64,000 nt of DNA from an uncultured Roseburia sp. (GCA_947652855.1 CANTEO010000001.1:84663-148662); one strand, 5' to 3'; positions 11,501-20,029 are shown, counted from the first letter of the stretch. The notes: a model not told the origin generated them from the sequence alone. Program-made: numbers and translations.

Positions 11501-11816
11501 CGCCCGCTTTCGCCAGCTCGGAGCATAAATTCAGCCCCGACTGGCCGCCTAAATTAGGCAGCAGCGCATCCGGACGCTCTTTTTCAATAATCTGCGTCAG
11601 GCGCTCCACATTCAATGGCTCGATATACGTCACGTCCGCCGTTTCCGGATCTGTCATGATCGTCGCGGGGTTGGAATTTACCAATACAATTTTATACCCC
11701 AGGCTTTTGAGCGCCTTGCACGCCTGCGTCCCGGAATAGTCAAATTCACACGCTTGTCCGATGATGATTGGGCCGGAGCCTATAATCAGTATCTTATGAA
11801 TATCGTTTCTTTTCAT
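8598..11816 (-). CDS. carB: Carbamoyl-phosphate synthase large subunit
   Basis: This 1072-residue protein has the family's usual length. It makes carbamoyl phosphate from bicarbonate, ammonia (from glutamine via CarA) and two ATP, feeding pyrimidine and arginine synthesis in the cytoplasm. The N-terminus 'KILIIGSGPIIIGQACEFDY' and its internal duplicate around residue 555 ('IMILGGGPNRIGQGIEFDY') show the two homologous ATP-grasp halves, followed by the C-terminal MGS-like allosteric domain. The small subunit gene carA is not next to it: upstream is a divergent histidine kinase gene and downstream a convergent gene, so carB appears to be monocistronic. The start ATG at 11816 follows a purine-rich GAGGAAAG site on the minus strand. 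Confidence 0.97.
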   Translation of the reverse strand: MKRNDIHKILIIGSGPIIIGQACEFDYSGTQACKALKSLGYKIVLVNSNPATIMTDPETADVTYIEPLNVERLTQIIEKERPDALLPNLGGQSGLNLCSELAKAGVLEQYHVKVIGVQVDAIERGEDRIAFKQTMNSLGIEMARSEVAYSVEEALSIAEKLGYPVVLRPAYTMGGAGGGLVYNVEELKTVCARGLSASLVGQVLVEESILGWEELELEVVRDAKNNMITVCFIENIDPLGVHTGDSFCSAPMLTIAQDVQDELQRQAYKIVEAIEVIGGTNVQFAHDPESGRIIVIEINPRTSRSSALASKATGFPIALVSAMLACGLTLDEIPCGKCGTLDRYVPDGDYIVIKFARWAFEKFKGAQDKLGTQMRAVGEVMSIGKTYKEAFQKAIRSLENGRHGLGWAKDFAKKSKHDLLKMLATPTSERQFLMYEALRKGATVEELHELTKIKSYFIEQMKELVEEEEQLLKGKGTMPGNEALRHAKLSGFSDKYLSQILGLTESEIRKARLDAGIKEAWEGVHVSATKDSAYYYSSYHIKDTATIRTDKPKIMILGGGPNRIGQGIEFDYCCVHAALALKKLGFETIIVNCNPETVSTDYDTSDKLYFEPLTLEDVLSIHEKEQPVGVIAQFGGQTPLNLAADLKKNGVNILGTTPETIDMAEDRDLFRAMMDRLEIPMPQAGMAVNVDEALSIANEIGYPVMVRPSYVLGGRGMEVVHDDEALAFYMRAAVGVTPDRPILIDRFLQHATECEADAISDGTHVFVPAVMEHIELAGVHSGDSACILPSKHLSKEHIETIKEYTRKIAQEMNVVGLMNMQYAIEDGTIYVLEANPRASRTVPLVSKVCGINMVKLATEIMTAKFTGNPSPVPSLYDREIPYYGVKEAVFPFNMFQEVDPLLGPEMRSTGEVLGLSSSYGKAFYKAQEATQTKLPMEGTVLFSVNDKDKPELVETARALYENGFQIMATGSTCDKIREAGMEAEKISKINEGRPNILDAIANRQIDLIINTPNDKKGATDDSYIRKAAIKNRIPYMTTMAAAKATAAGIHSMKKGEGQPVKSLQEYHQSIKG

Positions 11817-11867
11817 TCTGCTTTCCTCACATTCCCTGTTTGATAAGTAATTGAATCGGCTGCTACT

Positions 11868-11896
11868 ATTATAAACAAATTCGTCCAGTCTGTAAA
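11868..11896 (-). promoter_or_regulatory. carB promoter
   Basis: On the minus strand TTTACA (11896-11891) and TATAAT (11873-11868) are 17 bp apart, about 50 bp before the carB start. TGTAAA at 11891-11896 is repeated inverted as TTTACA at 11908-11913, so an operator overlapping the -35 is possible. No long attenuator leader is present. Confidence 0.75.
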
Positions 11897-11978
11897 CCCG
11901 GCTGGAATTTACATTTTAATTTTCGGCATAGACATAACAGAAATGCTATATTCTTAAGAAGAAAATGCCGCAGAAATA

Positions 11979-12007
11979 TTGTCGAACGGGCCGATTCGCT
12001 ATATAAT
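11979..12007 (+). promoter_or_regulatory. Promoter of the hybrid histidine kinase gene
   Basis: TTGTCG (11979-11984), a 17-bp spacer and TATAAT (12002-12007) lie 35 bp upstream of the ATG at 12042. An in-frame TTG at 11979 is part of this -35 box and is therefore not the translation start. Confidence 0.7.
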
Positions 12008-12041
12008 AGAACTGGAAAAGCAGGAAAGAGAGGCAGCTTAC

Positions 12042-15000
12042 ATGAAAAAAAGAAAGTATCTGCAAAAAGCGATGTATGTGGCGGTTCTTTTAACGGCAGT
12101 CTTGATTTTGTTTCATTGGTATACGTCAGAGAACAGATGGCGCATGGTGGAGCGGAATAAAAATTATGCGTCCGATTCCGCGCGTCAGGCGGCGGGCCGG
12201 GTGGATGAGGAGTTAAATAACGCGCGGAACCTGATTCGGGCTTACGCTTATTTTTTGGGTCAGGATCTGGAGCAGCCGAAAATCACCTTGAAAATGCTGG
12301 AGGAGATTGAAAAGAACTCTATTTTTGACGCATTGGTGTTTACAGATAAGAATGGGGTTAATCATAATTCTGACGGCCGGACCTCTGACGCGTCAGGAAA
12401 GGATTACTACATAAAAGGAATGCGGGGGGACAGCGGCATATCCGCGGTATTTGACTCTGCATTTTATGATGAGACGATGCTGTGCTTTTACACGCCCGTT
12501 CGGTTTCACAGGAAAACGATTGGCGTGCTGCGGGGCGCATATCTTGCGGAGGAATATTTAAAGGATATGCTTGCCGCGACATATTTTGGGGAGAGGGCCT
12601 CGGTGCATCTGTGCATGCCGGACGGAAAGATCCTTGCAAGTTCAGAGGCCAGGGGAAAAGAAGGGGATCTGGTGGAGGAGCTCTGCGAGGACGGCATCAT
12701 TGATGATAAGACGGGAGGGATGGTAAGGGAAGTCTTTCAAAATGGCGGGGAAGGGGCGTTTCTTTGTGATTCCGGAAGCAAAACGGACAATATTTGCGTA
12801 CGGTACCTTCCAGTCAATCGCTTTGTCCTTGTGCAGACGTTTCCCAAAAATGTCACGGAGCGCATGATTTGGGACGAGAACTTTGTCGGAATCCAATTGG
12901 AGGTCATGCTGATTGGATTATTTGTCATTTATATGATTGTGGCGCTGGTCCATGCCGGCAGGGAAAAGAAGCTGCTGGAAAAGGAAAACAGGGAGATGGG
13001 GTATATCATAAGCGGCGTCAATACGCTCTTCTCCCGTTTTACCATGGTGGATTTTCGGACAGAGGAGTATTTCTACCTGGCAGGGACAAAGCCAAAAGAC
13101 GGCGAGATTGCCGTTACGGGCGTTTACCGGGATTTTAAGGAGTATTTGTGCAGCATTTTGACGGAAGAGGAGGGCCGAAGGGAATTTGCCGGGCAAATTG
13201 AGCGAAGCTCGGTAATAGAGGCTCTGCGGGATCAAAATGACCTGCGCTTTGAATGCCATGTCCTGCGTGACGGGAATGCGGAGTGGGAGCATATCAATAT
13301 TATATGCCTGGAACGTGAGGACGGGCAGGCCAGCAAGGTGCTGTTTATCCGGCAGAACATTACGGAGGTTAAGGAGAAGGAGCTCCGCATTCAGGCGGAA
13401 ATGGCCCTTGCGAACCGCAAGGAGAGGCAATATCGGATCGCGATCACCTCAAACGCCATTTGCACGTTTGAGTTCAATTTGACGAAGGACTGGATAGCGG
13501 GCGACATTGTGCGCGAGGCGGACGGAGAGCGGATTTCCCTAATGGATCTGGTGGGCCTTACGTATCCATGCAAGGTCTCCGACTGCTTTGAACGCTGGAA
13601 GGCATATGTCTTGGAGGAATCCATAGAAGATTACAGCAATACGGTCACGACGGATCACCTGAAGCAATGCTATGAGCAGGGGGATGCGGAGGTAAACGTT
13701 GATTACTGGGGGATGGGCCTTGACGGCAGGCAGATGTGCATTAGGCTGACATTCCTCATGACGCAGGACGACGCTACCGGTGACATTATGGTAATGGCAG
13801 TGGCAAAGGAGATTACGGAGCAGGTTCAAAAGCAAAGGGAGCAAAGGCAGGCGCTTGAGGATGCGCTGATGCAGGCGCAGCACGCCAATGTGGCGAAGAC
13901 GACGTTCCTCTCCAATATGTCGCATGATATCCGCACGCCAATGAATGCGATTATCGGCTTTACGACGATTGCAGTCAACCATATAGAGAATCGGGATCAG
14001 GTAAAGGACTGCCTGCAAAAAGTCCTCTCTTCCAGCAACCATCTGCTTAGCCTGATTAACGATATCCTTGACATGAGCCGGATTGAGAGCGGCAAGGTGC
14101 AGATTAAAGAGCAGGACTGCAATATTTCCGAGCTGATGCACAGCCTGGTCAATATCATCCAGCCGCAGATGAAGGCCAAGCAGATGGAGCTGTTCATTGA
14201 CACGTTTGGGGTTGTCAATGAAGACGTGATCGCAGATCCGCTGAAGCTGAATCAGGTATTTATCAATTTATTGAGCAATGCCGTGAAGTACACGCCGGCG
14301 AAGGGCAGCATTTCGTTTCGGATTATCCAAAAGAAGACGTTCCGTCATGGCTATGGGGATTATGTGTTTATTATTAAGGACAATGGCGTTGGCATGACGC
14401 CGGAATTCTTAAAGCATATCTTTGAGCCGTTTGAGCGGGAATCCAGCACAACCCGCAGCGGGATTGAAGGCACGGGGCTTGGGATGTCGATTACGAAGAA
14501 CATTGTGGAGATGATGAACGGCACGATCTCTGTGGAGAGCGAGTTAGGGAAGGGCAGCACATTCACGGTAGAGATCAGCCTTAAGCTGCAGGATGTGGAA
14601 AAGAACGAGGAGCAGATTAGAGAATTGAATGGCTTGCGGGCGTTGGTCGTGGACGATGACTTCAATGCCTGCGAGAGCGTGAGCAGGATGCTAAAGCAGA
14701 TTGGGATGCGCGTGGAGTGGACGACGTCTGGAAGGGAGGCGGTGTACCGCGCCCGTAAGGCGTATGAAGGAGGGGACTCCTACCATACATACATCATAGA
14801 TTGGCAAATGCCGGAAATGAGCGGCGTGGAGACGGCGAGGAAAATTCGCGGGTCGGTAGGGGAGGAGGCCCCGATCGTCATTTTAACGGCATACGACTGG
14901 ACAGAGATCGAGCGCGAGGCGAAGGAGTCGGGCGTTACGGCTTTTTGCGCAAAGCCGCTTTTTATGTCGGACTTAAAATCTGCGCTGCTTGCGGCAAATC

Positions 15001-15428
15001 ATTTAGGCGAGAAGGAAAAAGAGGAAGACGCGTGGCTGTTGGATGATTTTAGCGGAAAGCGGGTGCTGCTTGTGGACGACATTGAGCTGAACCGTGAAAT
15101 TGCGGAAGTGATCTTGACGGAGGCGGGCTTTTTGGTAGAGTCTGCCCCAGACGGGACGGACGCGGTGGAAATGGTGAGCAAATCGGAGGAGGGCTATTAT
15201 GACATTATCTTAATGGATGTGCAGATGCCGGTCATGAACGGCTATGAGGCCACCCGGACGATCCGCGACTTGCCGAGAAGGGACATTCAGAACCTTCCAA
15301 TCATTGCCATGACGGCCAATGCAATGGATGAGGATAAAGAGGCGGCGATTAAAAACGGCATGAACGCCCATGTCGCAAAGCCGCTGGACATTGAGGCGCT
15401 GATGGATGCGCTTCGTCAGTTTCTGTAA
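12042..15428 (+). CDS. Hybrid sensor histidine kinase with two receiver domains
   Basis: This 1128-residue membrane kinase has a transmembrane helix near residues 10-30, an extracytoplasmic sensor of about 270 residues resembling Cache/PAS-like folds, and a second helix near residues 285-305. Two PAS-like regions follow. The dimerisation/phosphoacceptor box is 'SNMSHDIRTPMNAIIGF' with H628. The ATPase domain carries 'DNGVGM' and 'GTGLGMSI'. Two receiver domains follow, with phosphoacceptor aspartates D920 ('IIDWQMPEMSG') and D1059 ('LMDVQMPVMNG'). There is no DNA-binding output, so it probably relays to a separate regulator not seen here. The ATG at 12042 has a GAGAGG site, and the promoter lies just upstream. 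The ABC transporter genes follow after 51 bp and could be co-transcribed. Confidence 0.92.
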   Translation: MKKRKYLQKAMYVAVLLTAVLILFHWYTSENRWRMVERNKNYASDSARQAAGRVDEELNNARNLIRAYAYFLGQDLEQPKITLKMLEEIEKNSIFDALVFTDKNGVNHNSDGRTSDASGKDYYIKGMRGDSGISAVFDSAFYDETMLCFYTPVRFHRKTIGVLRGAYLAEEYLKDMLAATYFGERASVHLCMPDGKILASSEARGKEGDLVEELCEDGIIDDKTGGMVREVFQNGGEGAFLCDSGSKTDNICVRYLPVNRFVLVQTFPKNVTERMIWDENFVGIQLEVMLIGLFVIYMIVALVHAGREKKLLEKENREMGYIISGVNTLFSRFTMVDFRTEEYFYLAGTKPKDGEIAVTGVYRDFKEYLCSILTEEEGRREFAGQIERSSVIEALRDQNDLRFECHVLRDGNAEWEHINIICLEREDGQASKVLFIRQNITEVKEKELRIQAEMALANRKERQYRIAITSNAICTFEFNLTKDWIAGDIVREADGERISLMDLVGLTYPCKVSDCFERWKAYVLEESIEDYSNTVTTDHLKQCYEQGDAEVNVDYWGMGLDGRQMCIRLTFLMTQDDATGDIMVMAVAKEITEQVQKQREQRQALEDALMQAQHANVAKTTFLSNMSHDIRTPMNAIIGFTTIAVNHIENRDQVKDCLQKVLSSSNHLLSLINDILDMSRIESGKVQIKEQDCNISELMHSLVNIIQPQMKAKQMELFIDTFGVVNEDVIADPLKLNQVFINLLSNAVKYTPAKGSISFRIIQKKTFRHGYGDYVFIIKDNGVGMTPEFLKHIFEPFERESSTTRSGIEGTGLGMSITKNIVEMMNGTISVESELGKGSTFTVEISLKLQDVEKNEEQIRELNGLRALVVDDDFNACESVSRMLKQIGMRVEWTTSGREAVYRARKAYEGGDSYHTYIIDWQMPEMSGVETARKIRGSVGEEAPIVILTAYDWTEIEREAKESGVTAFCAKPLFMSDLKSALLAANHLGEKEKEEDAWLLDDFSGKRVLLVDDIELNREIAEVILTEAGFLVESAPDGTDAVEMVSKSEEGYYDIILMDVQMPVMNGYEATRTIRDLPRRDIQNLPIIAMTANAMDEDKEAAIKNGMNAHVAKPLDIEALMDALRQFL

Positions 15429-15479
15429 CGGCCTAGCCTTTATCCTGATCATTCAAAAAGAATAGGAGGAACAGTAGAA

Positions 15480-16382
15480 TTGAACGCGATTCAAACGTCT
15501 TCCCTTACAAAATATTATGGGAAGTCAAGAGGGGTCATCGACCTGGGCTTATCGGTGGAAGAGGGAGATTTCTTTGGGTTCATTGGCCCAAACGGGGCCG
15601 GCAAGAGCACGACGATCCGTATGCTGTTAGGGTTGATTTTCCCGACCGGGGGCCGGGCGGAGATATTTGGCAGGGATGTGACGCGGCAGAAAGAGGAGAT
15701 CCTTTCGCAGGTTGGATATATGCCGTCAGAGGCGGCGTTTTATCCGTCCATGAAGGTGAAGGAGGTGATCCGCCTTTCGGCAAGGCTTAGGAAGGCGGAC
15801 TGTCGGCATGAGGCAAATCGCCTTTGTGAGAGGCTTGGCCTGGATACCGAAAAGAGGGTGAGCGAGCTGTCGCTTGGCAACCGTAAAAAGGCGTCGATTG
15901 TCTGCGCGCTGCAGCATAAGCCTAAGCTTTGCATCTTGGATGAGCCGACCAGCGGGCTGGATCCATTGATGCAGCGTGAGTTTTTTTCTATTTTGGAGGA
16001 GAGGAACCGGGAAGGGGCGACAGTGTTCCTTTCGTCCCATGTCCTTTCTGAAGTGCAGCGGCATTGCAGGCACGCGGCAGTCATTCGGGAAGGGCGGCTG
16101 CTTGTTTCGGACAGCATAGAAAAGCTTGGGAACACAAATGCAAAACGCGTAACGGTCAGAGGGGTGGACGCGCTGCCTGCCTTAGAGCATATCAAGGACG
16201 TAAAGAAAACCGGCGACGCCATCCGTTTTCTATATAGCGGAAAGCCGGACGGCCTGCTGCGTTTTCTGTCGGGCCTTCCGCTTTCTGACGTCAATATCAC
16301 GGAGCCGGACTTGGAAGAGGTTTTTTTGCATTATTATGCGCCCCTGCCCGGCTTAAACGATGCGGAAGGGAGGGAGAGGTGA
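15480..16382 (+). CDS. ABC transporter ATP-binding protein
   Basis: This 300-residue ATPase would power the membrane protein encoded next. It has Walker A 'GPNGAGKSTT', a signature-like 'LSLGNRKK', Walker B 'LCILDEPTSGLDP' and the switch His in 'FLSSHVLSEV'. It resembles the single-domain CcmA/BcrA-type ATPases of ABC-2 exporters, which act in drug or peptide export or immunity; the substrate is unknown. The start is TTG at 15480, preceded by a good AGGAGG site. The stop overlaps the start of the permease gene by one base, consistent with translational coupling. Confidence 0.93.
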   Translation: MNAIQTSSLTKYYGKSRGVIDLGLSVEEGDFFGFIGPNGAGKSTTIRMLLGLIFPTGGRAEIFGRDVTRQKEEILSQVGYMPSEAAFYPSMKVKEVIRLSARLRKADCRHEANRLCERLGLDTEKRVSELSLGNRKKASIVCALQHKPKLCILDEPTSGLDPLMQREFFSILEERNREGATVFLSSHVLSEVQRHCRHAAVIREGRLLVSDSIEKLGNTNAKRVTVRGVDALPALEHIKDVKKTGDAIRFLYSGKPDGLLRFLSGLPLSDVNITEPDLEEVFLHYYAPLPGLNDAEGRER

Positions 16383-17167
16383 TGGCGCTGTATGGACATG
16401 AGCTTCGCCAAGGGAAGGGCGCGCTGCTGATTTGGACGGCTGTGATTGCGTGTATGCTTGGCGTTTGCGTGCTGATTTTTCCAGAGATGAAAGGCCAAAT
16501 GGGAGAAATTGACGGAATGTTTTCCGAAATGGGCGGGTTTTCCGCTGCATTTGGCATGGACAGGGTGAGCTTTGGTGAATTTATGGGATACTTTAGCGTG
16601 GAGTGCGGAAATGTGCTTGGCCTTGGCGGCGCATTTTTTGCCGCGTTGCTCGGCAGCTTAGCTTTGGCGAAGGAAGAGAAGGAGCATACGGCTGAATTTT
16701 TGCTGACGCATCCCATAAGCCGCAGAAGGGCTGTCGTACAAAAGCTTGGCGCAGTGTTTACGGAGATCGCCCTGTTTCAAGCGGCCGTCATTTGCGTAGC
16801 GGCGGCTGCGACGTCTGTGATTGGCGAGAAGCCGGAGCTTAAGGAAATGGCTCTTTTGTTCTTGGCTTACTTTTTGCTTCAAATTGAGATCGCTTCCATC
16901 TGCTTTGGCATCTCCGCCTTTATCGGAAGGGGCGGCTTGGGAATTGGCCTTGGGATTGCGGCGCTTTTTTATTTTTTGAATATCATTGCGAATTTGACAG
17001 AGCAGATGCAGTTTTTAAAGTATGTGACGCCGTTTGGATATGCGGAGGGCGCGGACATTCTTGCGAATGGAGGCATTGACGCGGCATATTTGACTGCGGG
17101 CATGGCATTTGCCTTGATTGGGATTGCGGCCGCATTTATTCGGTATTGTAAAAAAGACATTGCATAA
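16382..17167 (+). CDS. ABC-2 type transporter permease
   Basis: This protein of about 261 residues has some six hydrophobic segments, including 'LIWTAVIACMLGVCVLIF' near the N-terminus and a C-terminal helix rich in Ala, Ile and Gly. It is coupled to the ATPase gene (TGATG overlap) and pairs with it as the membrane half of an ABC-2 exporter. The motif 'LTHPISRRRAVVQKL' after the second helix is typical of ABC-2 permeases. A GTG at 16379 is an alternative start. The gene is followed at once by a strong terminator. Confidence 0.88.
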   Translation: MALYGHELRQGKGALLIWTAVIACMLGVCVLIFPEMKGQMGEIDGMFSEMGGFSAAFGMDRVSFGEFMGYFSVECGNVLGLGGAFFAALLGSLALAKEEKEHTAEFLLTHPISRRRAVVQKLGAVFTEIALFQAAVICVAAAATSVIGEKPELKEMALLFLAYFLLQIEIASICFGISAFIGRGGLGIGLGIAALFYFLNIIANLTEQMQFLKYVTPFGYAEGADILANGGIDAAYLTAGMAFALIGIAAAFIRYCKKDIA

Positions 17168-17172
17168 AAGAA

Positions 17173-17198
17173 GGAGGCGCAGCGTTTGCTGCGCCTCC
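17173..17198 (+). terminator. Terminator of the kinase/ABC unit
   Basis: GGAGGCGCAGC (17173-17183) pairs perfectly with GCTGCGCCTCC (17188-17198) across a 4-nt loop, 6 bp after the permease stop. The downstream gene is convergent and the hairpin could also serve it. Confidence 0.8.
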
Positions 17199-17233
17199 CT
17201 GCTATGTAAATGGAACGATTGGAAATGCGTGCG

Positions 17234-18457
17234 TTATACGTTTGCTGTTTTCCTTGATTCGTATTTTTTCATTTTTTCCTGCATCTGTTTCCGGAAACGG
17301 GCCAACGTTCTGGAAAGCTTCTCATCAGAGGAAAATTGCTTCAACGTCTCTTCATCGACAACAATTCGGTTGTCCATCGTTTTCATAATGTCGGCAATTT
17401 GAATTTGAGCCGAGACGGCGGGGTCGCTTAAGTCGTAAATCTGATTGTCACGGAAATTCAACACAATCGGAGCGAGGAAATTGGCCGGATTGTCAACCAG
17501 CACGATGCCTTTGTCTCCATTCGTAAAGTCAATGCTGCATCCAGAAGGCAGCACGCGGATGGAATTGGCAAGCGCTGAGACCGCCATCGGGTTATATAGG
17601 TCGGGTGAGTTCCGCAGGCTGCGGATGGCCGACACTTCGGAAACCGGGGCATGGTGAAGGTTCATCGCAGTCAGGCGGTTAAAGCGGTCCGCAACGACGA
17701 GCGCCTTCGCATACTTGGAAATCGGTTTTTCTTTTAACGATTCTGCGTTTGGAGCTGACATAAAAGAAAGCGTCTGTTGGATTGTGTTCAATACCTCAGC
17801 CGGCAGCATATATTTATTGGTGTCAGGAAAGAGGAGCTGAAAGCCTTTTTTCCAGCATTCGTTCACGACGTGCTGGTCGTCCGGGGACCAGTCGGCTTTT
17901 TCCATGATGTTCCGGGGGACGTAAAGATATCCCAGGTCGTACAGTAAGGCTGCTGTCACAAGATTGATTTTCTCTTTCTGGCTGAAGCCCATCATGTTTG
18001 AGATCATGGCGGAGAGGATGGCGCTGCTGATGGCGTGCCTGTACACAAAATCCACAGAGCTGCGCAGTGTCTGGATGAAATTCCGCTTTCTGCTCAAAGA
18101 GCCGAATTGCTTTAGGATCTCCAGGGTCAGCTCGGGCAGGCCCTCCGGCTCCTGCTCTTTTTGCAGGCGGTCCATAATGTCTTTGATACGGAACATATAG
18201 ACGATCTGGAATTGCTCAAATTCAAGATCCTCCTGAGAAACCGGGGGAAGCGGCTCTGCTGGCTCCAAGATGAAAAGCCCAATCAAACCAAAGTTTTCGA
18301 TGCTTTTAATGCCTGACATCGTCAGGTAGCTGTTGCGGTCATATAACATAACCCCCATTTTGTTATAGATCGGCTTCGCTAGGCGCATCCCAGGCCGTAG
18401 GTCTTTGCTTTCTACAAATTTCAATTGCTTCACGCTCCTTTTGCTTGTATATTGCAT
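17234..18457 (-). CDS. Degenerate HD-domain (HD-GYP-like) signalling protein
   Basis: This is a cytoplasmic protein of about 407 residues. An N-terminal segment ('LRPGMRLAKPIYNKMG') is of the kind that precedes HD-GYP domains. The domain begins with 'HAISSAILSAMISNMMGFS', but the canonical HD pair reads YD in 'AALLYDLGYLYVP', and the expected HHE and GYP motifs are not recognisable. Loss of these metal ligands argues against cyclic-di-GMP phosphodiesterase activity and for a binding or scaffold role. I chose the ATG at 18457 because it has an AGGTG site and begins the conserved region; the longer frame to 18592 is unlikely. The message would have a leader of about 210 nt. Confidence 0.75.
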   Translation of the reverse strand: MQYTSKRSVKQLKFVESKDLRPGMRLAKPIYNKMGVMLYDRNSYLTMSGIKSIENFGLIGLFILEPAEPLPPVSQEDLEFEQFQIVYMFRIKDIMDRLQKEQEPEGLPELTLEILKQFGSLSRKRNFIQTLRSSVDFVYRHAISSAILSAMISNMMGFSQKEKINLVTAALLYDLGYLYVPRNIMEKADWSPDDQHVVNECWKKGFQLLFPDTNKYMLPAEVLNTIQQTLSFMSAPNAESLKEKPISKYAKALVVADRFNRLTAMNLHHAPVSEVSAIRSLRNSPDLYNPMAVSALANSIRVLPSGCSIDFTNGDKGIVLVDNPANFLAPIVLNFRDNQIYDLSDPAVSAQIQIADIMKTMDNRIVVDEETLKQFSSDEKLSRTLARFRKQMQEKMKKYESRKTANV

Positions 18458-18674
18458 ATTTTTGCACCTGACAGAACGTTTGCGCTGCATACGCATACAG
18501 TAGCTACTGTCCATCCGTCGCGGCGCATTGTCCTGCCCGGCATTTCGCTGGAGGGAAAAGGCATCGGCGCAAGGCGTCCGGCGTACCGCCAAAGGCGGCT
18601 TTCGGCTCGCTTGACGCTAATTTTCTCCCTGCCATAAGGATTGAACGATAACATACAATATTCTAATCTATCTT

Positions 18675-18703
18675 ACTATAACATATTGAAGAAAATAAAA
18701 CAA
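18675..18703 (-). promoter_or_regulatory. Promoter of the HD-domain gene
   Basis: On the minus strand TTGTTT (18703-18698), 17 bp and TATAGT (18680-18675). It overlaps the divergent wall-hydrolase promoter, so RNA polymerase cannot occupy both at once. Confidence 0.6.
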
Positions 18704-18714
18704 TTAGGTATACT
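18686..18714 (+). promoter_or_regulatory. Promoter of the wall-hydrolase gene
   Basis: TTGAAG (18686-18691), a 17-bp spacer and TATACT (18709-18714), 57 bp before the ATG at 18771. Confidence 0.75.
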
Positions 18715-18770
18715 GTAGAAAGAAAATTTTTTTGCACATTTGCTGTTGAGAGGAATCTTGGAGGGCGCAT

Positions 18771-20000
18771 ATGAGAAAAAAGAATGTCAAAAAGGCGGCA
18801 TTTGCGGCGTTGACGCTCCTTTTGCTTTCTTCCTGGGACGCGTCGGCGTCTCAGACGGGGGATCAGCTGAAGAATACGGGAAAGAAGATCGACGAGCTTG
18901 AGGAGAGGAAAGAGGACGCCGAAGCGAAGGTGGGGAATTTAAAGGAGCAGCAAAACGGGCTTGAGGGAGAGCTTGCAGGCTTGAACCGGCAGCTTTCGGA
19001 GGTCTCTGGGCAGATCAATGAGCTTGAGGCGCAGATAGAAGAGAAGAAAGGCCAGATTGAGACGACGGGCGGGGAGCTTTCAGAGGCGAAGGAATCCCTG
19101 GCGGCGCAGCGGGAGAGCATGAAGAGGCGCATCCAGTATATTTATGAGAATGGAAGCGGGGATTTGGCCTCTATTTTATTGGGCAGCGAGTCTATGGCGG
19201 ATTTTTTGAACAGGGCGGAATATGTGGAGGAGCTGAACCGCTATGACAGGCAGATGTTGGAATGCTTTCAGAATACCTGTAGGCAGATCAAGAAAAAGCA
19301 GAAACAATTAAAGCAGGAGCAAAAGGAGCTTGTAGCCATGCAGGGGAGCATGGAGCAGAAGAAGGAGGAAGTGAACGGCCTCATTGCAAAGACGCAGACA
19401 AGCATTGAGGCGAAGCAAACCGAGATATCCGCTGCTCAGGAGGCGGTGAGCGGCTATGAGGAGCAGATTGCCAAGATGAAGGCGTATGAGGAAGAGCTGG
19501 AGCGCAAAAAAGCGCAGGAGGCGAAGCAGAGGGCGCAGGAGGCGAAGAGGAAGGCGCAGGAGGCAAAGCAAAAGGAGCAGCAGGCCAGCCAGCCTTCGGG
19601 AGCTTCGGGAAGTCAGGCCGGTTCGGGGGACAGCCAAGGCTCGGGCGGAGGGAGCGTAACGTCAGGCGCCGGGGATTTGGCGATGCTGGCCGCATTGGTG
19701 GAGTGCGAGGCTGGCGGCGAAGGCTATGAAGGGCAATGGGCGGTGGCCAGCGTCGTAATCAACCGCGTCAAAAGCGGCAGCTTTCCCAATACGGTCTCCG
19801 GCGTCATTTATCAGGGCGGCCAGTTTTCCCCGGTAGCCAGCGGGCGGTTTGCGATGGTTTTGGCGCGGGGCGCGGGGAGCAGCTGCACGAAGGCGGCGAG
19901 CGCCGCGCTGTCCGGGAATCTTTGGGGGAGCTATCTGTATTTTTGCAGGGCAAGCTCCGGCGTAGACGGGACAGTGTTAGGGAATCATGTGTTTTATTGA
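18771..20000 (+). CDS. Exported cell-wall hydrolase, coiled coil plus SleB-like domain
   Basis: This 409-residue protein begins with a basic region and hydrophobic segment (residues 1-26) ending 'ASA', a signal peptide. Residues about 30-270 are a long Glu/Lys/Gln-rich coiled coil like the CwlO/PcsB N-terminal regulatory domain, which in that family is controlled by FtsEX. A Ser/Gly/Gln-rich linker follows. The last 110 residues ('LAALVECEAGGEGYEGQ', 'VASVVINRVKSG', 'LYFCRA') match the SleB/CwlJ (Hydrolase_2) lytic domain rather than the NlpC/P60 or CHAP domain usual for CwlO/PcsB. It probably cleaves peptidoglycan during growth or germination. The ATG has a GGAGGG site. Confidence 0.88.
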   Translation: MRKKNVKKAAFAALTLLLLSSWDASASQTGDQLKNTGKKIDELEERKEDAEAKVGNLKEQQNGLEGELAGLNRQLSEVSGQINELEAQIEEKKGQIETTGGELSEAKESLAAQRESMKRRIQYIYENGSGDLASILLGSESMADFLNRAEYVEELNRYDRQMLECFQNTCRQIKKKQKQLKQEQKELVAMQGSMEQKKEEVNGLIAKTQTSIEAKQTEISAAQEAVSGYEEQIAKMKAYEEELERKKAQEAKQRAQEAKRKAQEAKQKEQQASQPSGASGSQAGSGDSQGSGGGSVTSGAGDLAMLAALVECEAGGEGYEGQWAVASVVINRVKSGSFPNTVSGVIYQGGQFSPVASGRFAMVLARGAGSSCTKAASAALSGNLWGSYLYFCRASSGVDGTVLGNHVFY

Positions 20001-20029
20001 GATGACAGCAGAAAGAAGCGGTTTGCCAA

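Larger units (their letters stand above)
18458..18770. other. 313-bp divergent intergenic region with structured leader
   Basis: It holds two overlapping divergent promoters at its right end and the GC-rich, hairpin-forming leader of the minus-strand HD gene. The leader includes a CCGCC..GGCGG stem and a perfect 14-bp palindrome at 18497-18510 (ACAGTAGCTACTGT). I see no recognisable riboswitch consensus or convincing small ORF. The motif GGCGTCCGGCG recurs near 63966, hinting at a dispersed repeat. Confidence 0.5.

Noticed and set aside
11979..12041. Upstream TTG start for the hybrid histidine kinase
   Set aside because: The TTG is part of a -35 box and the TATAAT box would be inside the coding sequence; ATG at 12042 has a good ribosome site.
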